This document shows positions 8,235-16,932 of a stretch of 64,000 bases of DNA, piece after piece. The notes beneath the pieces are model-generated. The model had not been told where the DNA came from. It worked only from the letters and a program-made list of their open reading frames with translations, and did not search any database. Within the stretch, counting starts at the first letter, position 1; the number at the start of each line of letters is the position of its first letter. This DNA comes from Dyadobacter sp. NIV53 (GTDB lineage Bacteria; Bacteroidota; Bacteroidia; Cytophagales; Spirosomataceae). A program made the translations under genes and the position numbers. The stretch lies in assembly GCF_019711195.1 (NCBI RefSeq), contig NZ_CP081299.1, positions 6,606,501-6,670,500 of the forward strand. The letters run 5' to 3'.

Positions 8235-8936
8235 CTACTTTTTCAATTCCCTGATTATCTCTTCCTGCAACTTCTTTATTTTTACTTTAACCACGGAGTA
8301 ATATTGCAGCATAAAACGACGATTCTTTTCAATTTTCCAAAGATCGACCATCAGGATTTTTTTCTCGTTTTCAGGAATTTTAATAGGGGAGTTAATGCCA
8401 TTAATATCTCCTTTTTTATCAAATGTAAAGTTAGGAGCCAGAGACCTGTTAAACTCATTGAAGTAACTTTCCTGAAACTGTATTTCAGAGTAGTTCTCTT
8501 CTAATTTTCGTAAGGCATTGTAGTCATACTCATAAAGGGAAATGATATTTGATCGTAGCGAGTCATTTTCTATGATTTCCAGCCCCTTTGATTTTAAGGT
8601 TTCATATCCGGATGTATTTTGAACGGAAACAAAATCCCTGAACAAATTGAAATAAAGAAAGGCCGGAGAGCTGGTTTTGATTTGGGGTGTAGTAATTAAA
8701 TTTCTAAAAAATTTAGTTGCTTCAAGTCCTTGTTTGTGCCCCATTTCGTTGATATTGATGTCATCGAGATCCTTTACCAGCCCATTGCTGATTTCTGTTA
8801 ATATCTTGATTTCCGTTTGCTGGTCTTTTCTGTTTTCTTTCCAGTTGTCAAGCGCAAATGCTGCAAAAATTCCAATAAATATTGTTAAAAATTCAAATGC
8901 GTATTTTTTTAAATTCTCTGATCTTTCGCTCTCCAT
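8235..8936 (-). CDS. DUF6090 family membrane-anchored protein
   Basis: A 233-residue protein with the hallmark N-terminus of this Bacteroidota family: a short charged head, then one membrane helix (about 12-30, FLTIFIGIFAAFALDNW) followed by ENRKDQQ and a long helical, probably cytoplasmic or periplasmic region. The GYETLKSKGLEIIENDSLRSNII segment is typical. Function unknown. The spacer to the next gene (8937-9300) contains a G-run (8947-8954) and the AraC-type repeat at 9165-9192, and no other gene. Confidence 0.82.
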   Translation of the reverse strand: MESERSENLKKYAFEFLTIFIGIFAAFALDNWKENRKDQQTEIKILTEISNGLVKDLDDININEMGHKQGLEATKFFRNLITTPQIKTSSPAFLYFNLFRDFVSVQNTSGYETLKSKGLEIIENDSLRSNIISLYEYDYNALRKLEENYSEIQFQESYFNEFNRSLAPNFTFDKKGDINGINSPIKIPENEKKILMVDLWKIEKNRRFMLQYYSVVKVKIKKLQEEIIRELKK

Positions 8937-9164
8937 AGATTATTTAAAGGGGGGGGTAATTAACTGTTGTATTTTCAAAAATACCGGCTCAACTAATTTG
9001 CATGGTCGATTTTGTATTTCCGGACAATTTAAGTTTTGATCAAATAAGCAAATTTTTCCGAAAGACTCAAAATTCATTGTAGGTCTCGGGCAAACGCATT
9101 TAATATCCTGCCTCGTTTAAAACTGTTTACGGAAGCATTATTGGTGATATTATATTTCAATATG

Positions 9165-9192
9165 TTTGAAATCCTTACTTTTCCGTTTGAAT
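9165..9192 (+). promoter_or_regulatory. Probable AraC-family operator upstream of the AraC gene
   Basis: TTTGAA at 9165-9170 and TTTGAAT at 9186-9192, spaced 21 bases start to start. The flanking GTCGTTAAC and the internal TTACTTTTC are also shared with the copy at 10178-10205. Located ~110 bases before the regulator start, which suggests autoregulation. Confidence 0.6.
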
Positions 9193-9300
9193 GTCGTTAA
9201 CCTGTCGCTTGTGGCGAAGGCTACCTTTGTATTGGTTACAATGGCCGTTAATTATTGGGCATCGTATTGATTCCTTATTTGAATTCCTTAATTCCATACC

Positions 9301-10182
9301 ATGGCAGCTGACATTCTTTCCAAAGCATCAGACTTCAATACAAATGACCTTAAACTGAAAGGTTTTAAAGTATACAAAGTTGAAAGCGGTGTAAATGCAG
9401 TTCCAACCTACAACCGTCGCGACTTTTACAAGATCTGTCTGAATACGGGAAAAAATGTGATCCAATATGCGGACCGGGGTATTGAAACGGAAGGCAGCAT
9501 CCTGTTTTTCGGAAACCCGCATATTCCTTATTCCTGGGAAATCGTATCATCATCGTACAGTGGTTATGCCTGCGTTTTCACAGAAGATTTTTTAAAAACA
9601 CACGCACCAACCGAAAGCCTTCAGCAGTCTCCGTTATTTAAGATTGGGGGCACACCGATATTTTATCTGGATGAAACGCAAAGAAGTTTTCTAACTACCA
9701 TATTTGAAAAAATGCTTTCAGAGCAAGGAAATGAATATGTTTTTAAAGATGAACTGATCCGGAATTATATTAACCTGATGATTCATGAAGCTTTAAAAAT
9801 GCAGCCATCGGCGAATTTTTTTACACCCAAAAATGGATCGTCACGCCTAACCTCTCTTTTTCTTGAACTATTGGAACGCCAGTTTCCGATCGAAAATCCG
9901 GGACAGTCACTACGCCTAAAAACGGCGCTTGATTTCGCAAATGGTTTGTCTGTACACGTGAACCATCTCAACAGATCAGTGAAAGAGATAACCGGCAAAC
10001 CCACCACAACACATATTTCAGAGCGTGTAGTGAACGAAGCAAAGGCACTTTTGAGGCATACGGACTGGAGTATTTCAGAAATTGCCTATGCGCTTGGTTT
10101 TGAATATCCAACCTATTTTAACAATTACTTCAAGCGCATAACCGGTACAGTACCCAAGTCATTAAGAATGCAAAATGTTTGA
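9301..10182 (+). CDS. AraC-family transcriptional regulator
   Basis: A 293-residue intact regulator. It has an N-terminal cupin-like effector domain (YNRRDFYKICLNTG, ILFFGNPHIPYSWEIV, YACVFTEDFLK) and a C-terminal AraC DNA-binding domain (about 195-290: VNHLNRSVKEITGKPTTTH, then SEIAYALGFEYPTYFNNYFKRITG). The recognition helices are almost identical to those of the regulator at 2721-3597, in agreement with the same operator being found beside both. The two aldo/keto reductase genes downstream are the likely targets. The stop codon overlaps the operator at 10178-10205. Confidence 0.93.
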   Translation: MAADILSKASDFNTNDLKLKGFKVYKVESGVNAVPTYNRRDFYKICLNTGKNVIQYADRGIETEGSILFFGNPHIPYSWEIVSSSYSGYACVFTEDFLKTHAPTESLQQSPLFKIGGTPIFYLDETQRSFLTTIFEKMLSEQGNEYVFKDELIRNYINLMIHEALKMQPSANFFTPKNGSSRLTSLFLELLERQFPIENPGQSLRLKTALDFANGLSVHVNHLNRSVKEITGKPTTTHISERVVNEAKALLRHTDWSISEIAYALGFEYPTYFNNYFKRITGTVPKSLRMQNV

Positions 10183-10205
10183 AATTATTACTTTTCTATT
10201 TGAAT
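10178..10205 (+). promoter_or_regulatory. Probable AraC-family operator upstream of the aldo/keto reductase genes
   Basis: TTTGAA at 10178-10183 and TTTGAAT at 10199-10205, 21 bases apart. About 30 of 37 bases match the copy at 9161-9197. It lies 58 bases before the aldo/keto reductase start. Confidence 0.65.
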
Positions 10206-10262
10206 GTCGTTAACAGGAAAGCGATAAACTGGACGAACTTTGTAATATAAATCGAAATAGAA

Positions 10263-11240
10263 ATGAAAACAAGAAAATTAGGTAATTCAGGACTTGAAGT
10301 ATCTGCCCTGGGTATGGGCTGTATGAATTTAAGCTTTGGTACAGGCAAGGCTGTTGATATTAATGAAGGTTTAAAAGTGATCCGCGCCGGATTTGAAAAG
10401 GGCATTACTTTTTTCGATACAGCCGAAGCTTATGGCCCTCTGACAAACGAACTGTTGGTAGGGGAGGCATTGCAGCCATTTCGCAAAGATGTTATCATCG
10501 CTACCAAATTCGGTATGATTTCAGATACCGGAATCAATAGCCGTCCGGAGCATATCAAAAAAGTGCTTGAGGAATCTTTGATCAGGTTACGCACAGATTA
10601 CATCGACTTATTTTATCAACACCGGGTTGATCCGAACGTTCCGATCGAAGACGTGGCGGGTGCATTAAAAGAGTTAATCGAGGAAGGTAAAATCAGGTAT
10701 TACGGATTGTCAGAAGCAGGTGCAGAAACGATTCGCCGCGCTCATTCCGTGCATCCGGTAGCAGCCGTACAGAATCAATATTCCATCTGGACAAGAGAAC
10801 CTGAGGATAAAGTTTTGCCGGTTTGCGAAGAACTGGGAATAGGATTTGTGCCATGGGCGCCACTGGGAACGGGTTTTTTAACAGGGAATATTACGGCTGA
10901 TACAAAATTTGATGCCGCTACCGACCTGCGTGCTGGTTTTCCAAGATTTACCCCGGAAGCGATCAAAGCTAACATGCCGGTTGTTGACATGCTGAATCGT
11001 ATCGCTCAAAGAAAAAATGCATCAGCTGTGCAAATTGCTTTGTCGTGGTTAATGGCGCAAAAGTCGTGGATTGTTCCGATTCCGGGTATGGACAAGATTG
11101 GATACATTGAGGATAATATCAAATCGGCCGATATATCGCTGACTGTGGAAGAACTGAAAGAAATAGACCTTGAAATGTCAAAAATCAAATTACAGGGAGC
11201 AAGGCTGAGCGAAGGATTGCTGGCCATGTCAGAAGATTAA
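10263..11240 (+). CDS. Aldo/keto reductase
   Basis: A 325-residue cytoplasmic NADPH-dependent reductase of aldehydes/ketones. The catalytic tetrad is complete: D52 and Y57 in FFDTAEAYGP, K82 in IATKFG and H120 in FYQHRVDP. The C-terminal cofactor loop (WIVPIPGMDKIGYIEDNI) is also present. It belongs to the YakC/AKR13-like group often annotated as 'aldo/keto reductase' beside AraC regulators. The next gene is a close paralogue (about 60% identity), so this is a tandem duplication. The AraC-type repeat in front indicates control by the upstream regulator. Confidence 0.95.
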   Translation: MKTRKLGNSGLEVSALGMGCMNLSFGTGKAVDINEGLKVIRAGFEKGITFFDTAEAYGPLTNELLVGEALQPFRKDVIIATKFGMISDTGINSRPEHIKKVLEESLIRLRTDYIDLFYQHRVDPNVPIEDVAGALKELIEEGKIRYYGLSEAGAETIRRAHSVHPVAAVQNQYSIWTREPEDKVLPVCEELGIGFVPWAPLGTGFLTGNITADTKFDAATDLRAGFPRFTPEAIKANMPVVDMLNRIAQRKNASAVQIALSWLMAQKSWIVPIPGMDKIGYIEDNIKSADISLTVEELKEIDLEMSKIKLQGARLSEGLLAMSED

Positions 11241-11370
11241 ATGATGTCAGATGACCGGCTGAGTGTAAATTAGGATAGGCCGGATACTTTGAATCAAGGT
11301 TTTTTCTTTAAACTTTTCACTAAAAACTACTCCCGGATTCTAAGATCATTAACACATAAAACTTAAAACA

Positions 11371-12369
11371 ATGGAAAAGAGAAGGTTAGGAAATAGCGGT
11401 TTGGAAGTTTCGGCACTTGGCCTGGGTTGTATGGGATTGAGCTTCGGTTATGGGCCTGCAACGGATACACAGGATGCCATCAAACTGATCAGGACTGCAT
11501 TTGAGCGCGGTGTTACATTTTTTGATACGGCCGAAGCTTATGGCCCTTTTGCAAATGAAGAATTGTTGGGAGAAGCACTTGCACCATTTCGGGATGAAGT
11601 GGTGATAGCAACGAAATTTGGCTTTGACGGCGGAGACTCAAAAGCAGGCCTGAACAGTCAGCCGGAAAGTATTAGGGCATTTGTAGAAGCATCGCTGAAA
11701 CGCCTGAAAACAGATCGAATTGACCTTTTGTACCAACATCGTGTTGACCCGAATGTGCCGATTGAAGAAGTCGCGGGAACAGTGAAAGATTTGATCCGGT
11801 CTGGCAAAGTGAAATATTTCGGGCTTTCCGAAGCAGGTGCCCAAACGATCCGCCGGGCTCATGCTGTTCAGCCCGTTGCTGCTCTTCAGAGTGAATATTC
11901 TTTGTGGTGGAGAGAACCTGAAACGGAAATTATACCAACACTGGAAGAACTGGGAATTGGTTTTGTACCGTTCAGTCCCCTTGGTAAAGGTTTTCTGACA
12001 GGAAAAATCGATGAAAATACAACATTTGACAGTACAGATTTTCGCAATATAGTTCCGCGTTTTGCGCAGGATGCACGCAAAGCGAATCAGGGCATGGTTG
12101 ATTTGCTTACCAAAATTGCTAATGAGAAAAACGGATCCGGAGTGCCGGCCACACCTGCACAAATTGCGCTTGCCTGGTTACTCGCTCAAAAACCATGGAT
12201 CGTACCGATTCCGGGAACAACAAAACTGCATCGGTTGGAAGAGAATCTTGGAGGTGCCAGTATTGAACTGAGTCCGGATGATTTGGGTGCCATTGAAGAG
12301 GCTGCCTCTCAAATTACTGTACAAGGTGCACGTTATCCGGAGGCTTTGCTAAAGCGAGTTGGGAATTAA
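11371..12369 (+). CDS. Aldo/keto reductase (tandem paralogue)
   Basis: 332 residues, with the tetrad D52, Y57, K82 and H123 in the same motifs as the preceding gene. There is a small insertion (GGDSKAG) after the lysine strand and a second insertion (SGVPATPAQ) before the NADPH-binding helix. The 130-base gap from the upstream paralogue holds no recognisable second AraC-type repeat. It is therefore either read from the upstream promoter or has its own weak promoter. A terminator candidate follows at 12598-12631. Confidence 0.95.
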   Translation: MEKRRLGNSGLEVSALGLGCMGLSFGYGPATDTQDAIKLIRTAFERGVTFFDTAEAYGPFANEELLGEALAPFRDEVVIATKFGFDGGDSKAGLNSQPESIRAFVEASLKRLKTDRIDLLYQHRVDPNVPIEEVAGTVKDLIRSGKVKYFGLSEAGAQTIRRAHAVQPVAALQSEYSLWWREPETEIIPTLEELGIGFVPFSPLGKGFLTGKIDENTTFDSTDFRNIVPRFAQDARKANQGMVDLLTKIANEKNGSGVPATPAQIALAWLLAQKPWIVPIPGTTKLHRLEENLGGASIELSPDDLGAIEEAASQITVQGARYPEALLKRVGN

Positions 12370-12597
12370 AATGTAAAACGTAATTATTCTTTGTGCAAGC
12401 TGTTATATCGCAAAGCATGTCCTGAAAAGGGTTCGTTGATATCACAGAAAAGCCTGGCTACATTGATTTCAGAAATTATAGCTTCACCCGAAAAATATGC
12501 CGGCAAAAATTTGGGTGTGAACAAGCCAAATTCCTGATATACATTTTGCAGTTAGGCAAATTTGGAATAAAATAGAAAAAGCGTTGGATTAGATCAA

Positions 12598-12631
12598 TGA
12601 AAGCCTGATATTTTGGCTTTCATTTTTTTTA
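12598..12631 (+). terminator. Rho-independent terminator after the aldo/keto reductase genes
   Basis: The stem AAAGCC/GGCTTT (with TGA/TCA extension and one bulged A) encloses a loop of about nine bases and is followed by ATTTTTTTT. It lies just ahead of the antiporter start at 12649. Confidence 0.7.
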
Positions 12632-12648
12632 CCCCGCACCGTAACCTC

Positions 12649-14268
12649 ATGCAAAGCCTCTTCATCGAATACGTTTATCTGATCTTAATTATTCTGGCGC
12701 TGGTTATGCTGGCCAACAAGCTTAAACTTGCTTACCCGATCGTGCTCGTTTTAGGTGGTTTGGCACTCAGTTTCACCTCTGTATTTTCTCACGTAACCAT
12801 TGACCCTGAACTGGTTTTCCTGATATTTCTTCCCCCGCTTTTGTATGAAGCAGCATGGCAAACGTCCTGGAAAGAGTTCTGGAAATGGAGGCGCGTAATT
12901 ACCAGTTTTGCTTTTCCCATTGTAATTATTACTTCCTGTGTGGTGGCATTTGTATCCAGTGCCTTTATTCCGGGTTTCACGTTGGCACTTGGCTTTCTGT
13001 TAGGCGGGATCATATCGCCACCCGATGCTGTTTCTGCCACCACGATTATGCGAGGGGTAAAAGTTCCAAAATCGCTTGTGAGTATTATCGAGGGTGAAAG
13101 TCTGCTCAATGATGCCTCGTCTTTAATCGTTTTTCGTTTTGCTTTGGCCGCAGTGGTTACCGGACAGTTTCATTATCAGGATGCCGTACAAAGCTTTGCG
13201 CTGGTTATCGTGATGGGGATAGTTATCGGACTTCTGGTCGGTTTACTTTTTTATACCATCCATCGTTTCCTGCCCACGACTCCCAGTATTGATATTGTCC
13301 TGACGCTGGTAACGCCCTATTGCATGTATTACTTCGCTGAACATTTTCACTTTTCAGGCGTATTGGCAGTAGTCAGTGGCGGTTTGTTTTTGTCGAACAA
13401 GCGGCAAAGTATGCTGACTTACCAAAGCCGGATTCAGAGCGTAAATGTATGGACGAGCATCGTTTTTGTACTGAATGGCTTGGTTTTTCTACTCATCGGG
13501 CTTCAATTGCCAAATATTACACAGCAACTGGGAAATATTAGTTTGGGTACGGCCATCTGGTATGGCCTCGCGATTTCTTTATTACTCATTGTTACGAGGA
13601 TACTTTGCACCATTGGCGCCTCTCTGTTTACGCGGTTTATGAGCAATTATATTACCGTAGCAGATCCAAATCCGGGTTTTAAATCGCCCTTTGTACTAGG
13701 CTGGGCCGGTATGCGCGGTGTGGTATCTTTGGCAGCGGCACTTTCAGTTCCCTTATTTATTCACGGTGACGAGCCATTTCCGAACAGGAACCTTATTCTG
13801 TTTATTACATTTATCGTCATTCTGGTCACCCTTGTTTTTCAGGGAATCACGCTGCCTTGGTTAATAAAAAAACTGGATTTAAAAGACAGATTTGCATCCT
13901 TGTCGGAATATGAACAGCGGTTAGTAATCCAGAAGAAAATTGCGAAGGCCTCATTGCAGTTCCTCACCGACAAATACGGCCACGAGCAAGTAGAAAATCA
14001 ACATTTGGGTAATCTGATAGCCCGTTTCCGGATTGACCTGGATTTTTTTCAAAGAGATCCAAAGGATTTTAACGATTCGACCGGAGATCCACTGACCAAT
14101 TACCAGCATATTTATCTGGAATTATTGGAAGAACAGCGAAATTTACTTTATAAAATGAACCATCATGCTGAATTCGATGAGGAAGTAATTCGGAATTACC
14201 TTTCACTCATTGATATTGAAGAAATAAAACTTCGGAAGAAATCCTTGAATGAAAACGATTTGATATAG
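12649..14268 (+). CDS. Na+/H+ antiporter, CPA1 (NhaP) family
   Basis: About 539 residues with ~12 membrane helices, an inner-membrane monovalent cation/proton antiporter. Family signatures are visible: FLPPLLYEAAW, the PPDAVSATTIMRG and EGESLLNDASSLIVFRFAL motifs carrying the ion-binding Asp residues, and GWAGMRGVVSLAAALSVP. A ~120-residue hydrophilic C-terminal tail (LSEYEQRLVIQKK...) follows, as in NhaP proteins with cytoplasmic regulatory tails. ATG 12649 (MQSLFIEYVYL) is chosen over the TTG at 12613 because the latter lies inside the terminator hairpin. Confidence 0.93.
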   Translation: MQSLFIEYVYLILIILALVMLANKLKLAYPIVLVLGGLALSFTSVFSHVTIDPELVFLIFLPPLLYEAAWQTSWKEFWKWRRVITSFAFPIVIITSCVVAFVSSAFIPGFTLALGFLLGGIISPPDAVSATTIMRGVKVPKSLVSIIEGESLLNDASSLIVFRFALAAVVTGQFHYQDAVQSFALVIVMGIVIGLLVGLLFYTIHRFLPTTPSIDIVLTLVTPYCMYYFAEHFHFSGVLAVVSGGLFLSNKRQSMLTYQSRIQSVNVWTSIVFVLNGLVFLLIGLQLPNITQQLGNISLGTAIWYGLAISLLLIVTRILCTIGASLFTRFMSNYITVADPNPGFKSPFVLGWAGMRGVVSLAAALSVPLFIHGDEPFPNRNLILFITFIVILVTLVFQGITLPWLIKKLDLKDRFASLSEYEQRLVIQKKIAKASLQFLTDKYGHEQVENQHLGNLIARFRIDLDFFQRDPKDFNDSTGDPLTNYQHIYLELLEEQRNLLYKMNHHAEFDEEVIRNYLSLIDIEEIKLRKKSLNENDLI

Positions 14269-14343
14269 AAGCAGGCAAAGCGATTTTTTGTCTTGAATAA
14301 AGAATGTTTGAATTCCTTAATTTCAATATGCTAATGAGCTAAA

Positions 14344-14378
14344 GAAAAGGTGAACAGCCTGTCGCCGCTCACCTTTTC
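14344..14378. terminator. Bidirectional terminator between converging genes
   Basis: The perfect 10-bp stem GAAAAGGTGA/TCACCTTTTC with a 15-base loop lies between the antiporter gene (plus) and the VOC gene (minus). Confidence 0.7.
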
Positions 14379-14415
14379 ACAACAATTTTGAACCAATCGT
14401 TCCAAATAACAATTC

Positions 14416-14448
14416 GCTATCGGCTATCGGCTATCGGCTATCGGCTAT
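14416..14448. repeat. 7-bp tandem repeat (CGGCTAT)n at the 3' end of the VOC gene
   Basis: Four perfect head-to-tail copies of CGGCTAT occupy 14421-14448, with a partial copy before them. The stop codon of the VOC gene (14445-14447) lies in the last copy, so changes in copy number would not alter the protein. Similar GGCTATC words occur at 27720-27740. Confidence 0.9.
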
Positions 14449-14810
14449 TTGAAAAATTCTCCAAAGTGCCATAGAATTCCGGAAGGGTCGTGCAGGAAAC
14501 ATTCTTTGCCCCAGTCATATTTGCGGATCGGAGTAAGTTTTACACCTTCATATTTACGCGTCAAGTTCAAAGCAAGCAACCCGTTCCAGTAACGGTCTGC
14601 ATCGTCTACTTCTAAAAAAATCATTGTATTATCGATCCAATCCTGAACGTAGGCATCCTGTAAATAAAACCCGATCCCCTCGGTTTTGAATAAAGACATA
14701 TCGGGTCCCAAAACAACTTCCTCAAAACCCAGATCCCGGTAAAAATTCCGGGAAGTTTCAAAATTTTTAGCCCCGATAAATGGCCGGATTGATTTGGCTT
14801 TATGTTCCAT
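14445..14810 (-). CDS. VOC-family (glyoxalase/bleomycin-resistance-like) protein
   Basis: A small single-domain vicinal-oxygen-chelate protein of 121 residues from ATG 14810 (MEHKAKSIRPFIGAKNF). A longer start at 14858 would add 16 residues without family similarity. The pattern FYRDLGFEEV, FYLQDAYVQDW, IFLEVDDADRYW and CFLHDPSGILWHFGEF is that of glyoxalase-fold proteins, with His/Glu metal candidates near the C-terminus. Members detoxify aldehydes, bind antibiotics or are dioxygenases; the substrate is not evident. Confidence 0.85.
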   Translation of the reverse strand: MEHKAKSIRPFIGAKNFETSRNFYRDLGFEEVVLGPDMSLFKTEGIGFYLQDAYVQDWIDNTMIFLEVDDADRYWNGLLALNLTRKYEGVKLTPIRKYDWGKECFLHDPSGILWHFGEFFK

Positions 14811-14927
14811 TGTATTTCCGTTTTGTGGTGTTAATGAATGTATAGTTTTGTGGTTCATTTTGGGAAAGTTAAGCTTAATTTGCTATTTTTTCCAAACGAT
14901 ATTTTTTACCTTAAAAAAATTATCTCA

Positions 14928-15230
14928 ATGCTTTATTACACCCAAATCATATTTGTAAAGGAAGGGCAGGAAGGTACATTTCATTCTTTCGAAGACCTGG
15001 TTCTACCCTTACTTCGGCAGCATAACGGTGAGTTAATTTATCGTATAAGGCCAACTGTATCCTCGGTAATTACCACAGCATTTGGCCATCCCTATGAAAT
15101 TCACCTGGTTAGCTTTGCAGACAGGAAAAGCTTTGAAAATTACCGGGACGATCCGGATCGGTTACAGTATATGAAATTAAAAGAAGAATCTGTTGACCGC
15201 GTGATTTTGATTGAAGGAAGCGCGCTTTGA
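14928..15230 (+). CDS. DUF1330 family protein
   Basis: A 100-residue dimeric alpha/beta-barrel (ferredoxin-like) protein: MLYYTQIIFVKEGQEG, then RQHNGELIYRIRP, YEIHLVSFADRKSFENYRDDP, typical of DUF1330. ATG 14928 fits the family N-terminus. Upstream codons back to 14838 are open but unlike the family. Function unknown. It precedes a Crp-like regulator by 104 bases on the same strand. Confidence 0.8.
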   Translation: MLYYTQIIFVKEGQEGTFHSFEDLVLPLLRQHNGELIYRIRPTVSSVITTAFGHPYEIHLVSFADRKSFENYRDDPDRLQYMKLKEESVDRVILIEGSAL

Positions 15231-15334
15231 GTTTTTATATTTATTAATTCCTTTTTGTTATTGCCGGGTAATTGGGTAATCTTTCGAAACGCTGAAGATG
15301 TTTAAAGAGCGCCACCAGTAATTGACTTTTATTT

Positions 15335-15958
15335 ATGCCGCAGCTATTATCGAACCAGCTCATTACGGACTACATGGAAAGTTTTCTTCCATTTGAAGAA
15401 AGTGAAAAGAAGCTGATCGAAGCGCGGTTTAAACAGCATAAAGTAAAGCGCAGACAGTTAATCCTGAGGGAAGGTTATCCATGCAAACATTACTCTTTCG
15501 TTGTAAAAGGCTGTTTCAGGATGTATGGAATGGATTCAAAAGGAACTCAGCATAATATTCAGTTTGCAGCCGAAAATGACAGTCCGGCCGCCCGTTGGAT
15601 CGCAGATATTGGCAGCTTTCATTCCGGAAAAGCCAGCAAATTATCCATCGAAGCCATTGAACCCGGAATTATTCTGCAGATAGAAAGGCAGGATCTTTAT
15701 TTCCTTTATCTGAACATTCCAAAGCTTGACCGGATCTTTAAAGTAATCATAGAGAACAAGTTTGTCGAGTTACAGAACCGTGTATTACAAAATATAAGCT
15801 CTACCTCACAGGAACGCTACCTGACATTTCTTGAACAGTATCCAAATCTGGCATTACGCCTTCCAAATACACAAATCGCTTCCTACCTGGGTATTACGCC
15901 CGAATTTTTGAGTAAGATCAGAAAGGATATTTCAGTTGAAGGCAAAATTCAGCAATAA
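15335..15958 (+). CDS. Crp/Fnr-family transcriptional regulator
   Basis: 207 residues. The N-terminal cyclic-nucleotide-binding-fold domain (about 20-130, FKQHKVKRRQLILREGYPCKHYSFVVKGCFRMY) lacks the cAMP phosphate-binding cassette. The C-terminal short winged helix (about 150-205, ERYLTFLEQYP, NTQIASYLGITPEFLSKIRK) is the variant common in Bacteroidota. It probably senses something other than cAMP. The hydrolase and oxidoreductase genes that follow on the same strand are candidate targets. Confidence 0.9.
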   Translation: MPQLLSNQLITDYMESFLPFEESEKKLIEARFKQHKVKRRQLILREGYPCKHYSFVVKGCFRMYGMDSKGTQHNIQFAAENDSPAARWIADIGSFHSGKASKLSIEAIEPGIILQIERQDLYFLYLNIPKLDRIFKVIIENKFVELQNRVLQNISSTSQERYLTFLEQYPNLALRLPNTQIASYLGITPEFLSKIRKDISVEGKIQQ

Positions 15959-16050
15959 ACAAAATCCCTTTTTTCTTAAGATAGTTTAAGGGTCACTCCG
16001 GTAAATCTGTCGGAAATTTGCATTGTCATTTAACATATTTGGTTAGGAAA

Positions 16051-16932
16051 ATGAAAAATCTAATTTGTGTTTTATCTCTGACTTTTATCTGTTTTTTGCT
16101 GTTGTGCCAACCGGCAATTGCCCAGGAACCAAAACATTTAAGAAATTTTATGCAGCCAGGACCGACGCTCAGCAGCCAGGTACCTTATGGAAATAACGTA
16201 AAAGCAGGGCATTATGTAAAAAGCGGCGATGCCAGGATTTACTATGAAGTTTATGGCAAGGGGCGACCGGTCGTCATCCTTCACGGAGGAATTTTTGGGT
16301 CTACATACGAAATGGCACAGTTCATTGATAGTCTGAGTCCCCAATATCAGGTTATTGCCATATCAAACCGCGGCCACGGTAAATCCGAAATGGGTTCCGG
16401 GCTGGCCACTTTTGAGCAAAAAGCAAAAGATATTTATAAAGTTATTCACGCTGTGACAAGTGACAGTGTTATAGTGCTGGGTTTCAGTGATGGAGCATAT
16501 AGTGGATATTATCTTGCCAGCTTATATCCGGAAAAAGTAAAAAAACTGATCGCAATTGGTGCCGGGGAATGGACAAAAGGATCAAGGACATTTAGCCTGA
16601 CTGCTAAACAGGCTTTTGCTATGGACAGTCTTTATTATAAACAGCAATTAGCACTTAGGCCTGATCCTGAAAAAATTGACCTATGGTTCTCATCAATTAA
16701 TACCTATTACAATTCGGTATCTATAGGTAAAGAAATTTTGAGCAGCATACACTGCCCTGTTTTATTGATTGCGGGCGACCGTGATCAGAATGCTCCGATA
16801 AAAACTGTTATAGCAGCCTGCGATATGATCCCGAAGGTTCAGCTAAGTATCATTCCCAATGCCCCCCATACTGCTTTTCTGGTAAATTTTCCGGCGGTTT
16901 GGGATGGTATAGTTCCCTTTCTTAAACAATGA
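16051..16932 (+). CDS. Exported alpha/beta hydrolase
   Basis: 293 residues from ATG 16051, with a signal peptide (MKNLICVLSLTFICFLLLCQPAIAQ). The alpha/beta hydrolase fold shows the oxyanion region PVVILHGGIFGS, nucleophile elbow GFSDGAY (Ser), acid in IAGDRDQNAP and histidine in NAPHTAFL, so the triad is complete. Likely a periplasmic esterase or haloperoxidase-like hydrolase. The stop codon overlaps the possible start of the following oxidoreductase by four bases (ATGA), so the two are co-transcribed. Confidence 0.9.
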   Translation: MKNLICVLSLTFICFLLLCQPAIAQEPKHLRNFMQPGPTLSSQVPYGNNVKAGHYVKSGDARIYYEVYGKGRPVVILHGGIFGSTYEMAQFIDSLSPQYQVIAISNRGHGKSEMGSGLATFEQKAKDIYKVIHAVTSDSVIVLGFSDGAYSGYYLASLYPEKVKKLIAIGAGEWTKGSRTFSLTAKQAFAMDSLYYKQQLALRPDPEKIDLWFSSINTYYNSVSIGKEILSSIHCPVLLIAGDRDQNAPIKTVIAACDMIPKVQLSIIPNAPHTAFLVNFPAVWDGIVPFLKQ

